Below are positions 52,776 to 60,543 of a stretch of 64,000 nt of DNA, one piece after another. The DNA is from Prevotella sp. (GTDB taxonomy: Bacteria; Bacteroidota; Bacteroidia; Bacteroidales; Bacteroidaceae), in assembly GCA_017651265.1 (NCBI GenBank), contig JAGCDO010000008.1, positions 1-64,000 of the forward strand, in the 5' to 3' direction. Below the pieces are notes generated by a model. That model saw only the letters and a program-made list of their open reading frames with translations, searched no databases and was not told where the DNA came from. The position numbers were made by a program, and so were the translations under genes. Position 1 is the first letter of the stretch. The number at the start of each line of letters is the position of its first letter.

Positions 52776-52825
52776 AATACTATTGTTTTAATGATTAGAT
52801 AATAGAATTGTTATTTATTGTTTGA

Positions 52826-54184
52826 TTAATACAAGAAGGTAATGATGAGATATGCGACACCGATCGACACGAAGGTGGTGATGAAACCGGAGAGCTGGAA
52901 AGAGTGGTTCAATACATACTTTCCGATTCTTGTGGTGCCCGTGCGGTCGAAGTTGATGGCGGCCACCTCGGTGGGGTAGTTGGGGATGAAGAAATAGCCG
53001 TTCACAGCAGGGAACATAGCTACCAGTGCCAGTGGGTTGATGCCTAAGGCCATACCCAGCGGGTAGAGGGTGCGCACGGTGGCTGCCTGAGAGAATAGCA
53101 TGATGCTCATGAAGAACAGGGCGATGGCAAACAGGAACGGATACTGAGTAACGATGTCGGCAATGCCGTTCTTGAAGAACTCAATGTTTCCGTTGAAGAA
53201 GGTGTCGCCCATCCAGGCAATACCGAAGATGCTGACCATGGCGTTCATACCTGCACCGAAGATGTTTCCCTTCACGGCATCGCCCACATGGGCCTTGCCC
53301 ACGATAAGGATCAGGGCGGCAATCGACATCATCAGGATTTCAATGGTCTGCGGCATTGACAAGCGCTGCAACTCTCCATCTACCGTGAATGAGGGGCGCA
53401 GAGAAGGAACACTGCCGAACAGCACCACAAGGAACACACCAAAAAGGAATGCCCATACGGCACGTTTGGCGTATTTGTGCTGTGGGTTGGTGGCTGCGAG
53501 GCCGGTTTCTTCCGTTACATCCAAAGTCTCGTTCGGGTCGATCAGACCTTCCTTCACGCGGCGCTGGTATTCGGGATCGTCAACCAGTTCTTTTCCAACG
53601 CGGTTCTGAACGAATGAGGAAACGAGAATGGCAATCAGCGATGCGGGGATGCAGACGAGCAGAATGTCTTTCAACTCAATGCCCTGACCGCCCAGTAGGT
53701 CGGTACTGATTACCGCTGCCGTTGCTGCCGACATAGGACTACCCGTGATTCCCAATGAAGCGGCAATGGTAGCCACGGTCATGGGGCGCTCGGGACGGAT
53801 CTTACTCTTGGTGGCAATCTCGGAAATGATAGGCAACAGCGAATACGAAGTGTGGGCTGTACCGGCCACAAGACAGAAGAGCCAAGTGGTAAGCGGACCG
53901 TAATACGTAATATGGTCGGGGTGCTTACGAAGGAATCTCGCAGCAAGACCAACCAGATAGTCAAGTCCGCCGGCAGCCTGCAACGCCGCTGTAGCCGTAA
54001 TGACACTCACAATGATAAGCATCACGTCGAGAGGAATGTTACCTGGTTTCAGTCCGAAAAGGAAGACGAGAATGAACACGCCGACCATACCGTAGATACC
54101 AAGTCCTATTCCTCCCACGCGAGCTCCGATAAAGATAAGCGCCAATACGATGAGTAGTTGGATAAGAATGATTGTTGTAGCCAT
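52826..54184 (-). CDS. dcuB: Anaerobic C4-dicarboxylate transporter (DcuA/DcuB family)
   Basis: A 452-residue inner-membrane antiporter for aspartate, fumarate and succinate. About ten hydrophobic helices and family stretches are seen (VAGTAHTSYSLLPIISEIA, AASLGITGSPMSAATAAV, FPAVNGYFFIPNYPTEVAA). DcuA and DcuB cannot be told apart reliably here. It is the first gene of the asparagine operon, with a -7 motif at 54226-54233 and a divergent AraC-type regulator. Confidence 0.88.
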   Translation of the reverse strand: MATTIILIQLLIVLALIFIGARVGGIGLGIYGMVGVFILVFLFGLKPGNIPLDVMLIIVSVITATAALQAAGGLDYLVGLAARFLRKHPDHITYYGPLTTWLFCLVAGTAHTSYSLLPIISEIATKSKIRPERPMTVATIAASLGITGSPMSAATAAVISTDLLGGQGIELKDILLVCIPASLIAILVSSFVQNRVGKELVDDPEYQRRVKEGLIDPNETLDVTEETGLAATNPQHKYAKRAVWAFLFGVFLVVLFGSVPSLRPSFTVDGELQRLSMPQTIEILMMSIAALILIVGKAHVGDAVKGNIFGAGMNAMVSIFGIAWMGDTFFNGNIEFFKNGIADIVTQYPFLFAIALFFMSIMLFSQAATVRTLYPLGMALGINPLALVAMFPAVNGYFFIPNYPTEVAAINFDRTGTTRIGKYVLNHSFQLSGFITTFVSIGVAYLIITFLY

Positions 54185-54225
54185 AAAGGTAATTAGTAAG
54201 ATTGCTTTAGTTATGATTTCGGGGG

Positions 54226-54233
54226 CAAAATTA
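54226..54233 (-). promoter_or_regulatory. -7 element of the asparagine operon
   Basis: TAATTTTG on the minus strand, 41 bases before the dcuB ATG. The nearest TTTG (complement of 54259-54262) is 25 bases away, longer than the usual 20, which fits a promoter needing an activator such as the divergent AraC protein. Confidence 0.45.
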
Positions 54234-54275
54234 GAGATTATTTTTCGCCCCGTCTTTGCAAAAAACGAAAGAATA

Positions 54276-54307
54276 TTTGCAAAATACGAAACTATTCATT
54301 ATTTTTG
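54276..54307 (+). promoter_or_regulatory. Consensus promoter of the AraC regulator gene
   Basis: TTTG (54276-54279), 20-base spacer, TATTTTTG (54300-54307): full match. It overlaps an in-frame ATG at 54305, so translation must begin at 54338. Confidence 0.7.
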
Positions 54308-54337
54308 CAAAACCTAACAGACTACAATAGCCTTTTG

Positions 54338-55228
54338 ATGTCAAGAATCTATACTTTGGCAGAGGTTTCCAGCATGCTACAGCATGATTATCCCTCTGGT
54401 GCCAGTGTAACGGTGGCAAGGATTGACGCATCCGCTTTGGAAAGGATTGAGAAGGAGCAGATCTGCGTGAATTTCTATACACTGGTGCTCATCCAGAAGG
54501 GAGGGATGAGTTATGCCCTGAAAGGAAACCTGATAGAACTGGAAGAGAACGACCTCGTGCTGGTGCCGCCCAACTATCCTGTGAGCTATGATACTTATAC
54601 AGACGATCTACTGGCTCTCAACCTGATGATAGAGGAGAACTACTACCATAAGGTGCTGCAGTTTGATACGAACCTGATGGACATGGAATATAGCTATGCC
54701 TATGATCTGCTGCCCGTGTTTCATCTGGATAAGAACAAAAAGGAAATGTTCCTGAATCTGAGCAAGCAGATCCAGAACACCATCCGCATCCCTCATCTTT
54801 ATCGTGAGGAAATGGTTGATCATCTGGTTCATGTGGTGCAGCTGCTCTTCAGCGAACTGCTCTATGGAGGCGAAATCCAACCTTCTCACGACTTGACGAA
54901 CAAGCAGAGCATCTTCAAGATCTTCATCCATCTGGCTTCACGGAACTTCAAAAAGGAACGACAGATCAAGTTCTATGCCGATAACCTGAACATCACCACC
55001 ACTTATCTTTCACGCACGGTGAAGGAAATGTCGGGACAAACGGTCAACGCTTACCTCAACACTTTCTTATATAACGAGATCTGCAAGCTGCTCCGCTCTT
55101 CTTCATATAATATCAGCGAGATATCCGACATACTCTTCTTCAACGACCAGTCGGCCCTCACCAATTTCTTCAAGACGCGCTCGGGGATGACCCCCGTGGC
55201 CTACCGTCGCTCTTTTGAGGGAAAATAG
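54338..55228 (+). CDS. AraC-family transcriptional regulator
   Basis: A 296-residue regulator: N-terminal cupin-like ligand domain (about 15-110; GGMSYALKGNLIELEENDLV, PPNYPVSYD) and a C-terminal pair of helix-turn-helix motifs (about 195-295; FYADNLNITTTYLSRTVKEM, then ISEISDILFFNDQSALTNFF). It is divergent from dcuB across a shared 150-base promoter region, so it probably controls the asparagine operon in response to asparagine, aspartate or a related signal. Confidence 0.88.
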   Translation: MSRIYTLAEVSSMLQHDYPSGASVTVARIDASALERIEKEQICVNFYTLVLIQKGGMSYALKGNLIELEENDLVLVPPNYPVSYDTYTDDLLALNLMIEENYYHKVLQFDTNLMDMEYSYAYDLLPVFHLDKNKKEMFLNLSKQIQNTIRIPHLYREEMVDHLVHVVQLLFSELLYGGEIQPSHDLTNKQSIFKIFIHLASRNFKKERQIKFYADNLNITTTYLSRTVKEMSGQTVNAYLNTFLYNEICKLLRSSSYNISEISDILFFNDQSALTNFFKTRSGMTPVAYRRSFEGK

Positions 55229-55285
55229 AGAAGATCTCTTTCGCTTCCACCATCATCCGCCCTATTCTATCCACGGCTCCCATCC

Positions 55286-55807
55286 TCACTCAAATCTAAG
55301 ATAGATCTTTGAATTTGTATAATCAATAATAGCATGGTGGCTGTCAAGGAAGTCACTACCTAATATCCCATCAACCGTGCGCGAACGGTTCCTTTTGAAC
55401 TCGGTGTTCGTATAGGAAATGTCCATCAGGTAAAGACTGTCGGTTTTCTCTTCATGATCATTCACCTGCAGCATAGCCGATGTCCTTACAAGTCGACTCA
55501 CGGAGCCGATGCCTGCCGCATAATCCTTCGTCCCGAACACCTTAAGATCATATTTGTCTTTCTTGGATAAGTCAATCAAAGTAGCCCCACCTCCTGTATC
55601 GATAAGGAACACGCAAGGCTTCCCGTTCACATGCAGCGTAACCGTAATGTGCCCGGTCTTTGTCTTAAACATCGGAACCACATCATACCCGTTAGCTAGC
55701 ATAATACTGTCGTTCCTCACTGCCACAGCCATGCTCTCCACCTTATCCTGATTGCCCGTACAACCAGCAATCACGCAAAGCATAACAAATAAGAACAGCT
55801 GCTTCAT
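55286..55807 (-). CDS. Retropepsin-like aspartic protease lipoprotein
   Basis: A 173-residue protein. The N-terminus MKQLFLFVMLCVIAGC is a lipoprotein signal with Cys16. The single catalytic motif is VFLIDTGGGATLIDL (D-T-G), with later TVDGILGSDFLDSHHAIIDY as in gag-pol-like/clan AA bacterial proteases, which work as dimers. Location is the periplasmic side of a membrane. The ATG at 55807 is preferred over one at 55861 that overlaps the upstream gene. Confidence 0.78.
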   Translation of the reverse strand: MKQLFLFVMLCVIAGCTGNQDKVESMAVAVRNDSIMLANGYDVVPMFKTKTGHITVTLHVNGKPCVFLIDTGGGATLIDLSKKDKYDLKVFGTKDYAAGIGSVSRLVRTSAMLQVNDHEEKTDSLYLMDISYTNTEFKRNRSRTVDGILGSDFLDSHHAIIDYTNSKIYLRFE

Positions 55808-55850
55808 AGCTGGCATAGTAGTTGACATGGATAGTAATGTAAGCATAATG

Positions 55851-57425
55851 TCATCGCTCAATTATTTCCCAATAGCCACCACGGTCAGCACCGATGCGCT
55901 TAATGATACCGGCCTCTCGAAGTTTGCGGATTTGTTTCTCGACACCTCGTGCTGACATATCTATTTCCATGGCTATTTCTGCAGCTGATATTGTCGGCTT
56001 GTTCTTGATTAAATCAAGGATCTTCTCCGAACTTTTCTCCGAACCAGATGTGCTTTTCTCCGAACTTTTTGAGTCTTTCTCCGAACTTTTCTCCGAACCA
56101 AGCAAACCTTTCTCCGAACTTTTTGGGTTTGTTCCCGAACTTGTTCCCGAACTTTGGTCGCATCCTTCATGAACAGGAATTGTTACTAAGAAAGTCAGGC
56201 GATCATCGGTCGTTTCAAAGATAGCACGAGGCGAGCCATTCTCAGCCAGCTTGGCCTGAATGGTCGGAACGCCCGTTGAACGGCCTTCTGTCAAATCAAG
56301 TTCCTTCAAGAAGTCACCCAAACGCCGGTTGCGATAGCGGCGGCTCTTTAGCATGTCGCCCCTTTCAATGTCCTCTTTAGGAATGCTGCGGTCGGGACCT
56401 GGACAGTTAAGGATTGATATTCCCGATGGCTCAATAGTTATCTCGATAGGCTCATGCTGCATGAAATCCCGATGATATACTGAATTCACAACAGCCTCTT
56501 CTATAGCGTCGTAGGGGTAGTTCCAAAAACGGTCTGCCTCTTGTCTCCCTGATACTTTGCGTACATGTTCTTTAAGTACATTGCTCTTGATATACCCCAT
56601 CGTCTGTTTTATCATTTGTGGAACGCTACCTTTGAATGTCACTTCCGTGAAATTGTTCGGATCTTTAAGCTTACCATTAGGGAATGTCACCACGTCAATC
56701 TGAGTGTAGGGAAAGAACTTACTCGGATTCTCGCAAAACATCATGGCTGCCACGTTGCGAATCAAGCGGCTCTCTTTTGGGCCCGTGTATAGTTCCATCT
56801 GATCAAGAATCTTTGGAAGAGGCATAGTTGCCACTTCGTCAGCCAATCTGCTACCCGCTTTAACGAGATAGTCGCGAAGTAGCACCAGCGAAATGTCATC
56901 TAACTGAATATCGTCGTTGCCTCTCTCGTCAAATGGTACTCGGCTGGCCAATTCACGTAGTTCGTCCAGCACCTCTCCCTTGGCAATGATGCTGCTCGTC
57001 CCGCTGCGTATATAGAAGTACTCCTTACTACCGCTCTTTGCTGTCACATTCTCTGGAACTGAATACGGCCTGTTGATGCCAGCAGGACACCAAATCACTA
57101 GTACCTGCTTTCCATCTACCTCTTCAACGCTCGTCCTGGGCATGTAATAGGGTGTCATCTTGTTGTTATAGCCTACCATCTCCTGAAGGATACAGTCAAT
57201 CTTCTCGACAGGTACACCCTCAACAGGTCGGATGGCCATACCTGTGTCTTCATCTGTGTCAACACCAACTACTATATATCCACCGCCAAGATCATCAAAA
57301 TCATTGGCGAAAGCACATACACTATGGTATATGCTTGGCGGATTCCAACCTTTCTTAAACTCAATTCTGTTGGACTCAATCTTCTGCTTGTTCAGCAGAT
57401 TTTCTATGTTTATTGCCAGTGCCAT
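55851..57425 (-). CDS. AlbA_2/Schlafen-like ATP-binding transcriptional regulator with SSEK-repeat linker
   Basis: A 524-residue protein. The N-terminal AlbA_2 domain (about 10-135; IESNRIEFKKGW, GGGYIVVGVDTD) is followed by a GHKL-like HATPase_c_4 region (about 260-430; DAIEEAVVNSVYHRDF, GISILNCPGPD). Then comes a Ser/Glu/Lys-rich linker (about 440-475) made of SSEK and GSEK repeats. A C-terminal winged helix-turn-helix (ISAAEIAMEIDMSARGVEKQ) ends the protein. The SSEK stretch is encoded by near-identical TTCTCCGAAC blocks (56022-56155). Such proteins are usually DNA-binding regulators. The start at 57425 is chosen over 57458 because AAGGAT precedes it. Confidence 0.8.
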   Translation of the reverse strand: MALAINIENLLNKQKIESNRIEFKKGWNPPSIYHSVCAFANDFDDLGGGYIVVGVDTDEDTGMAIRPVEGVPVEKIDCILQEMVGYNNKMTPYYMPRTSVEEVDGKQVLVIWCPAGINRPYSVPENVTAKSGSKEYFYIRSGTSSIIAKGEVLDELRELASRVPFDERGNDDIQLDDISLVLLRDYLVKAGSRLADEVATMPLPKILDQMELYTGPKESRLIRNVAAMMFCENPSKFFPYTQIDVVTFPNGKLKDPNNFTEVTFKGSVPQMIKQTMGYIKSNVLKEHVRKVSGRQEADRFWNYPYDAIEEAVVNSVYHRDFMQHEPIEITIEPSGISILNCPGPDRSIPKEDIERGDMLKSRRYRNRRLGDFLKELDLTEGRSTGVPTIQAKLAENGSPRAIFETTDDRLTFLVTIPVHEGCDQSSGTSSGTNPKSSEKGLLGSEKSSEKDSKSSEKSTSGSEKSSEKILDLIKNKPTISAAEIAMEIDMSARGVEKQIRKLREAGIIKRIGADRGGYWEIIER

Positions 57426-57492
57426 ATCCTTATTTCGTTTGCAAGAATACTCATTCATTCCGTTATTTAGACGAACTTTCGCCTATCGAGTA

Positions 57493-57524
57493 CAAATGTA
57501 ATCATTTTTACTCAACAAAGCAAG
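57493..57524 (-). promoter_or_regulatory. Promoter of the AlbA_2 gene
   Basis: On the minus strand, CTTG (complement of 57521-57524), 20 bases, then TACATTTG (complement of 57493-57500); one mismatch in the -33 box. Confidence 0.55.
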
Positions 57525-57586
57525 TAATGAGGGCATTTTCTGAAAATGAAACTTATTCTATATCTTTTTATTAGTAGATTGTTCCA

Positions 57587-57621
57587 AAACAAATGCCACG
57601 GTGATGATCATCGCCATGGCA
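57587..57621 (-). terminator. Intrinsic terminator of the zinc-ribbon gene
   Basis: On the minus strand TGCCATGGCGATGA pairs with TCATCACCGTGGCA (57594-57621) with two imperfect pairs, followed by TTTGTTTTGG. It is 37 bases past the stop of the zinc-ribbon gene. Confidence 0.65.
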
Positions 57622-57658
57622 CACTCTTCATAAATAAATGTTTCGGATAAATAGTATC

Positions 57659-57925
57659 TCAATCCACCATCATGATCACTCCCGTTTCTTTCATCTTCTT
57701 ACCACACTTGGGGCATCTTCCTTTTACTGGGTTCCACTTCACCAGCTTTTCAGAACTGCATTCAGGACATACGGTTTTCTCAGATGCCAGGAGACTCACG
57801 ATCTCATGACAATCCTCACACATATAACTATCAATCTCACCCATCATCACCACATCGTGCCCTTTGGGATTGGCTTCTACGGTATAATCGCATGCCTCAC
57901 ATTTGTATTCTTTATACGTTGCCAT
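57659..57925 (-). CDS. Small zinc-ribbon protein (paralogue of 36028-36321)
   Basis: An 88-residue protein with CxxC pairs YKCEACDY, YMCEDCHE, TVCPECSS and GRCPKCGK, i.e. likely two zinc ribbons, in the same order as the 97-residue protein at 36028-36321. No other motif. It has its own promoter and terminator. Function unknown. Confidence 0.72.
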   Translation of the reverse strand: MATYKEYKCEACDYTVEANPKGHDVVMMGEIDSYMCEDCHEIVSLLASEKTVCPECSSEKLVKWNPVKGRCPKCGKKMKETGVIMMVD

Positions 57926-57949
57926 ATCTCAATTCTTTTATATCGTTTG

Positions 57950-57982
57950 CAAGTTTACTAAAACTATCCCAATTACCGCAAA
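57950..57982 (-). promoter_or_regulatory. Promoter of the zinc-ribbon gene
   Basis: On the minus strand, TTTG (complement of 57979-57982), 21 bases, then TAAACTTG (complement of 57950-57957), one mismatch. It overlaps the last codons of the DUF2971 gene and separates the zinc-ribbon gene from that operon. Confidence 0.5.
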
Positions 57983-59061
57983 GGAATAACTTTTAAGCTG
58001 TATTTTCTGCTATTCCTGTCCAAAACGACATCATACTCCTTGATTCCTTTTGATTTTGCAATTATTCTGAAATGCTCTTTATAGCGCTCTTCCATTTCTG
58101 GCCCATAATAGATTGCCTTCAAATAACCCATATCAGGAATGCTAATGAAATCTTGGTTGAGAGAATCTTTATCTATTTTTAGCATTCTCCATTCTCTTTC
58201 ATGTGAATATTCCACCTCGTCTTTATACAAATACATTTTTATAAAGTACATAGAATCAATTGGGAATCGCTGATGCAATTGTGTCTTAAACAATTCAAAG
58301 ACTTCTTTATATGCTGCCTCTGGTTGAATGCTATCAACATAATCTGTTATACATATTCTGTCTATCATTTCTGTTGCATCCATCATCTGAGGGGAATATA
58401 TTATAGGGTATAGATTTACATTTAATGCATACCATTTCCTGAAATCATATTCTAACGCGAAGCCTTTATACCCATCAGCATAATGGTCCCACATGAATTT
58501 TGAATCAATCTTTTCTGTAAAGCATCCTATCTTGGTATATCTGTTATTTCTTGGCCAGACTTCCTGCTTCTGGATTTCAGATTTCATTTGTTCTAAGAAC
58601 CCCTCATAATCAGTCCTAAGCGAATTAACTATCTCGCTGTTAGTTGTTTTAGAGTTTATCAATTCCAATAATTTGCTCTTTATTGGGCTGTCGGGAAATG
58701 CTGCGGGATTACTTTTCGCTATTTGCACGATGTATGACATTGTTATTGAAAAAGCAACCGTAAATCTGTCAGGCAATGTCTTATAATCATAGAATACATT
58801 CGAGTCGTATTTATCAGAGAACTTATCTGCAACACACATTGAAATAGTACCTTGCTCAAAAGAAATCAATTCGTCTATTCCACATTTCCTAAAACGAAAG
58901 AGTTTTGTAGGAATATGCGGCTGAACAAAGTCATGCAATTCTCTAAGAATCTTTAAACTTTCTTCTTGTGCAAGATTAGCTGGTGAGTATGTTTTTTCCA
59001 TCAATCTTGCGAACTCTTTTTTGAATAGAGTCTTGGTATGTGATACTTTTCCTTTTTCCAT
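57973..59061 (-). CDS. DUF2971 family protein
   Basis: A 362-residue cytoplasmic protein with the DUF2971 pattern: TKLFRFRKCGIDELISFEQG, then FSDKYDSNVFYDY, CFTEKIDSKFMWDHYADGYK (the conserved S-x-x-M-W-x-x-Y signature), and EYSHEREWRML near the end. Function of the family is not established; conserved Asp, His, Tyr and Arg residues suggest an enzyme. It starts 6 bases after the KAP NTPase gene, so the two are a pair, possibly trigger and effector. Confidence 0.78.
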   Translation of the reverse strand: MEKGKVSHTKTLFKKEFARLMEKTYSPANLAQEESLKILRELHDFVQPHIPTKLFRFRKCGIDELISFEQGTISMCVADKFSDKYDSNVFYDYKTLPDRFTVAFSITMSYIVQIAKSNPAAFPDSPIKSKLLELINSKTTNSEIVNSLRTDYEGFLEQMKSEIQKQEVWPRNNRYTKIGCFTEKIDSKFMWDHYADGYKGFALEYDFRKWYALNVNLYPIIYSPQMMDATEMIDRICITDYVDSIQPEAAYKEVFELFKTQLHQRFPIDSMYFIKMYLYKDEVEYSHEREWRMLKIDKDSLNQDFISIPDMGYLKAIYYGPEMEERYKEHFRIIAKSKGIKEYDVVLDRNSRKYSLKVIPLR

Positions 59062-59067
59062 ACTATT

Positions 59068-60492
59068 CTATGTTTTCTTTGTATCGCACAATGCGGCCAA
59101 ATTAATACAAGTTGAGAACTCACTTAAACACCACCTTACAGTCTCTTCAATATCTAATTCTTCTATCTTTACAAGATTAGAGCTAACCCATGTATCAGCA
59201 GGACTAACTGAAACTTCGGTGATAATACCATTCTCACTTTTTACAGTTACGGAGTATTTTTCAGTGCCATAACTGAATTCGGTGAATTCCCTATTATTCA
59301 TGATTGCATATAAGGGATATGATAGTCTCATATACTCCTGACACATTATTCTCCTTTCTCCCTTTGACATATGCGTAATCTTCGTTTTTAAGTCCGTCAC
59401 GATTTCATCTACAGACATTCCGCACTCCACCATATAAATAATAAGATGGAAAAGTGGCAAAGATGTTGAGAATTTCATGTGTTTATACTCAAAGGAATCA
59501 CTTCTGATTCTGTCTTGAGTGTCAAACATCGTAAGTTTTTTCAAATCTCTGATAGATAAATTATGAATCTTCATCCAAAATTTGGAGAATGTCATGAAAA
59601 TATGACTAACACCTAGCTTTTTTGATAATTCTCGTTCTATTTGTATGGCGATAAAGGGCTGAATGCTGTATTTAAACGGCTCTCTAGACAAGAATTTGCT
59701 CATATAACCTTCATAACATGCATCTTTTCCGTAAAAATGATGGAATATATGTGCTGTCGTTTCATAGTCCATCACCAAAACAATATTATCAAAACCAAAT
59801 TTGTTCGTAACTACATCTGGTGTCGTAGTGTCATCAATATGTGCACTCAAAACGTTTAAAATGCGAAATAGATGTTTAGGATCAAGACGGTCTAAATCTT
59901 CTATTATCAAAACTGCCTTTTTCTTCTTCCATTCTGGACCATTCATCGCATGATCTTTTTTCATCCAATCAATCGCATTTCGTATCAATGATGTATATCC
60001 GTCATTTTCATAGATACTGCCTTTGATTTGAGAAAATAAGGCTAGATATTTGTCCCCGGTATGTTTCTTTTCTTTGTATTCTTTCTTCTTTTCACAGAAC
60101 TTTTGAAAAACTATATCATAAAATGCGCCTCCTGGGATAAATGACAAAAGGAAAGCAACCAACGCTTTTATATCTTCAAAGTTGAAAAGTGAATCAAATA
60201 CGGCATTAAGATCTACATTGTCAAGCAACCCCTCTTTATCTAATTGGACTATAATATCCCGCTTTATATATTCAAATATATCTTCATTTTTAGCAACAGA
60301 ATAATTAACAGGATATATTGTAAAGAACTTATATTCTTTATTTAGTTCTTCATTATTCCTTAATTGATTAAGCAAATAAGTTTTCCCATCTCCAAATTTT
60401 GCCGACAGGATGATTCTATCTGTTGTCGCGAGGTATTGAGAGAAATCCTTTATCTTTTCTTCCAAGTTTATTTCCTTAATCTCTATTTTCAT
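59068..60492 (-). CDS. KAP-family P-loop NTPase
   Basis: A 474-residue P-loop protein. Walker A is AKFGDGKT (31-38), followed by a hydrophobic stretch near 112-125 (VAFLLSFIPGGAFY) that may enter the membrane, as in KAP NTPases. Walker B is AVLIIEDLDRLDP (about 188-200). The rest is helical. KAP NTPases occur in prophages and defence loci. It lies 51 bases after the methyltransferase gene and 6 bases before the DUF2971 gene, all on one strand. It has no recognised promoter of its own. Confidence 0.78.
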   Translation of the reverse strand: MKIEIKEINLEEKIKDFSQYLATTDRIILSAKFGDGKTYLLNQLRNNEELNKEYKFFTIYPVNYSVAKNEDIFEYIKRDIIVQLDKEGLLDNVDLNAVFDSLFNFEDIKALVAFLLSFIPGGAFYDIVFQKFCEKKKEYKEKKHTGDKYLALFSQIKGSIYENDGYTSLIRNAIDWMKKDHAMNGPEWKKKKAVLIIEDLDRLDPKHLFRILNVLSAHIDDTTTPDVVTNKFGFDNIVLVMDYETTAHIFHHFYGKDACYEGYMSKFLSREPFKYSIQPFIAIQIERELSKKLGVSHIFMTFSKFWMKIHNLSIRDLKKLTMFDTQDRIRSDSFEYKHMKFSTSLPLFHLIIYMVECGMSVDEIVTDLKTKITHMSKGERRIMCQEYMRLSYPLYAIMNNREFTEFSYGTEKYSVTVKSENGIITEVSVSPADTWVSSNLVKIEELDIEETVRWCLSEFSTCINLAALCDTKKT

Positions 60493-60543
60493 ATTTCTTT
60501 ATCCTAGAATAGTTGATTCAACTTTATCTTTAACTTAACATTT

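Noticed and set aside
57973-57982. Zinc-ribbon gene as the last member of the KAP/DUF2971 operon
   Set aside because: A promoter-like TTTG-N21-TAAACTTG lies across the gap and the gene has its own terminator, and a paralogue sits in an unrelated operon.
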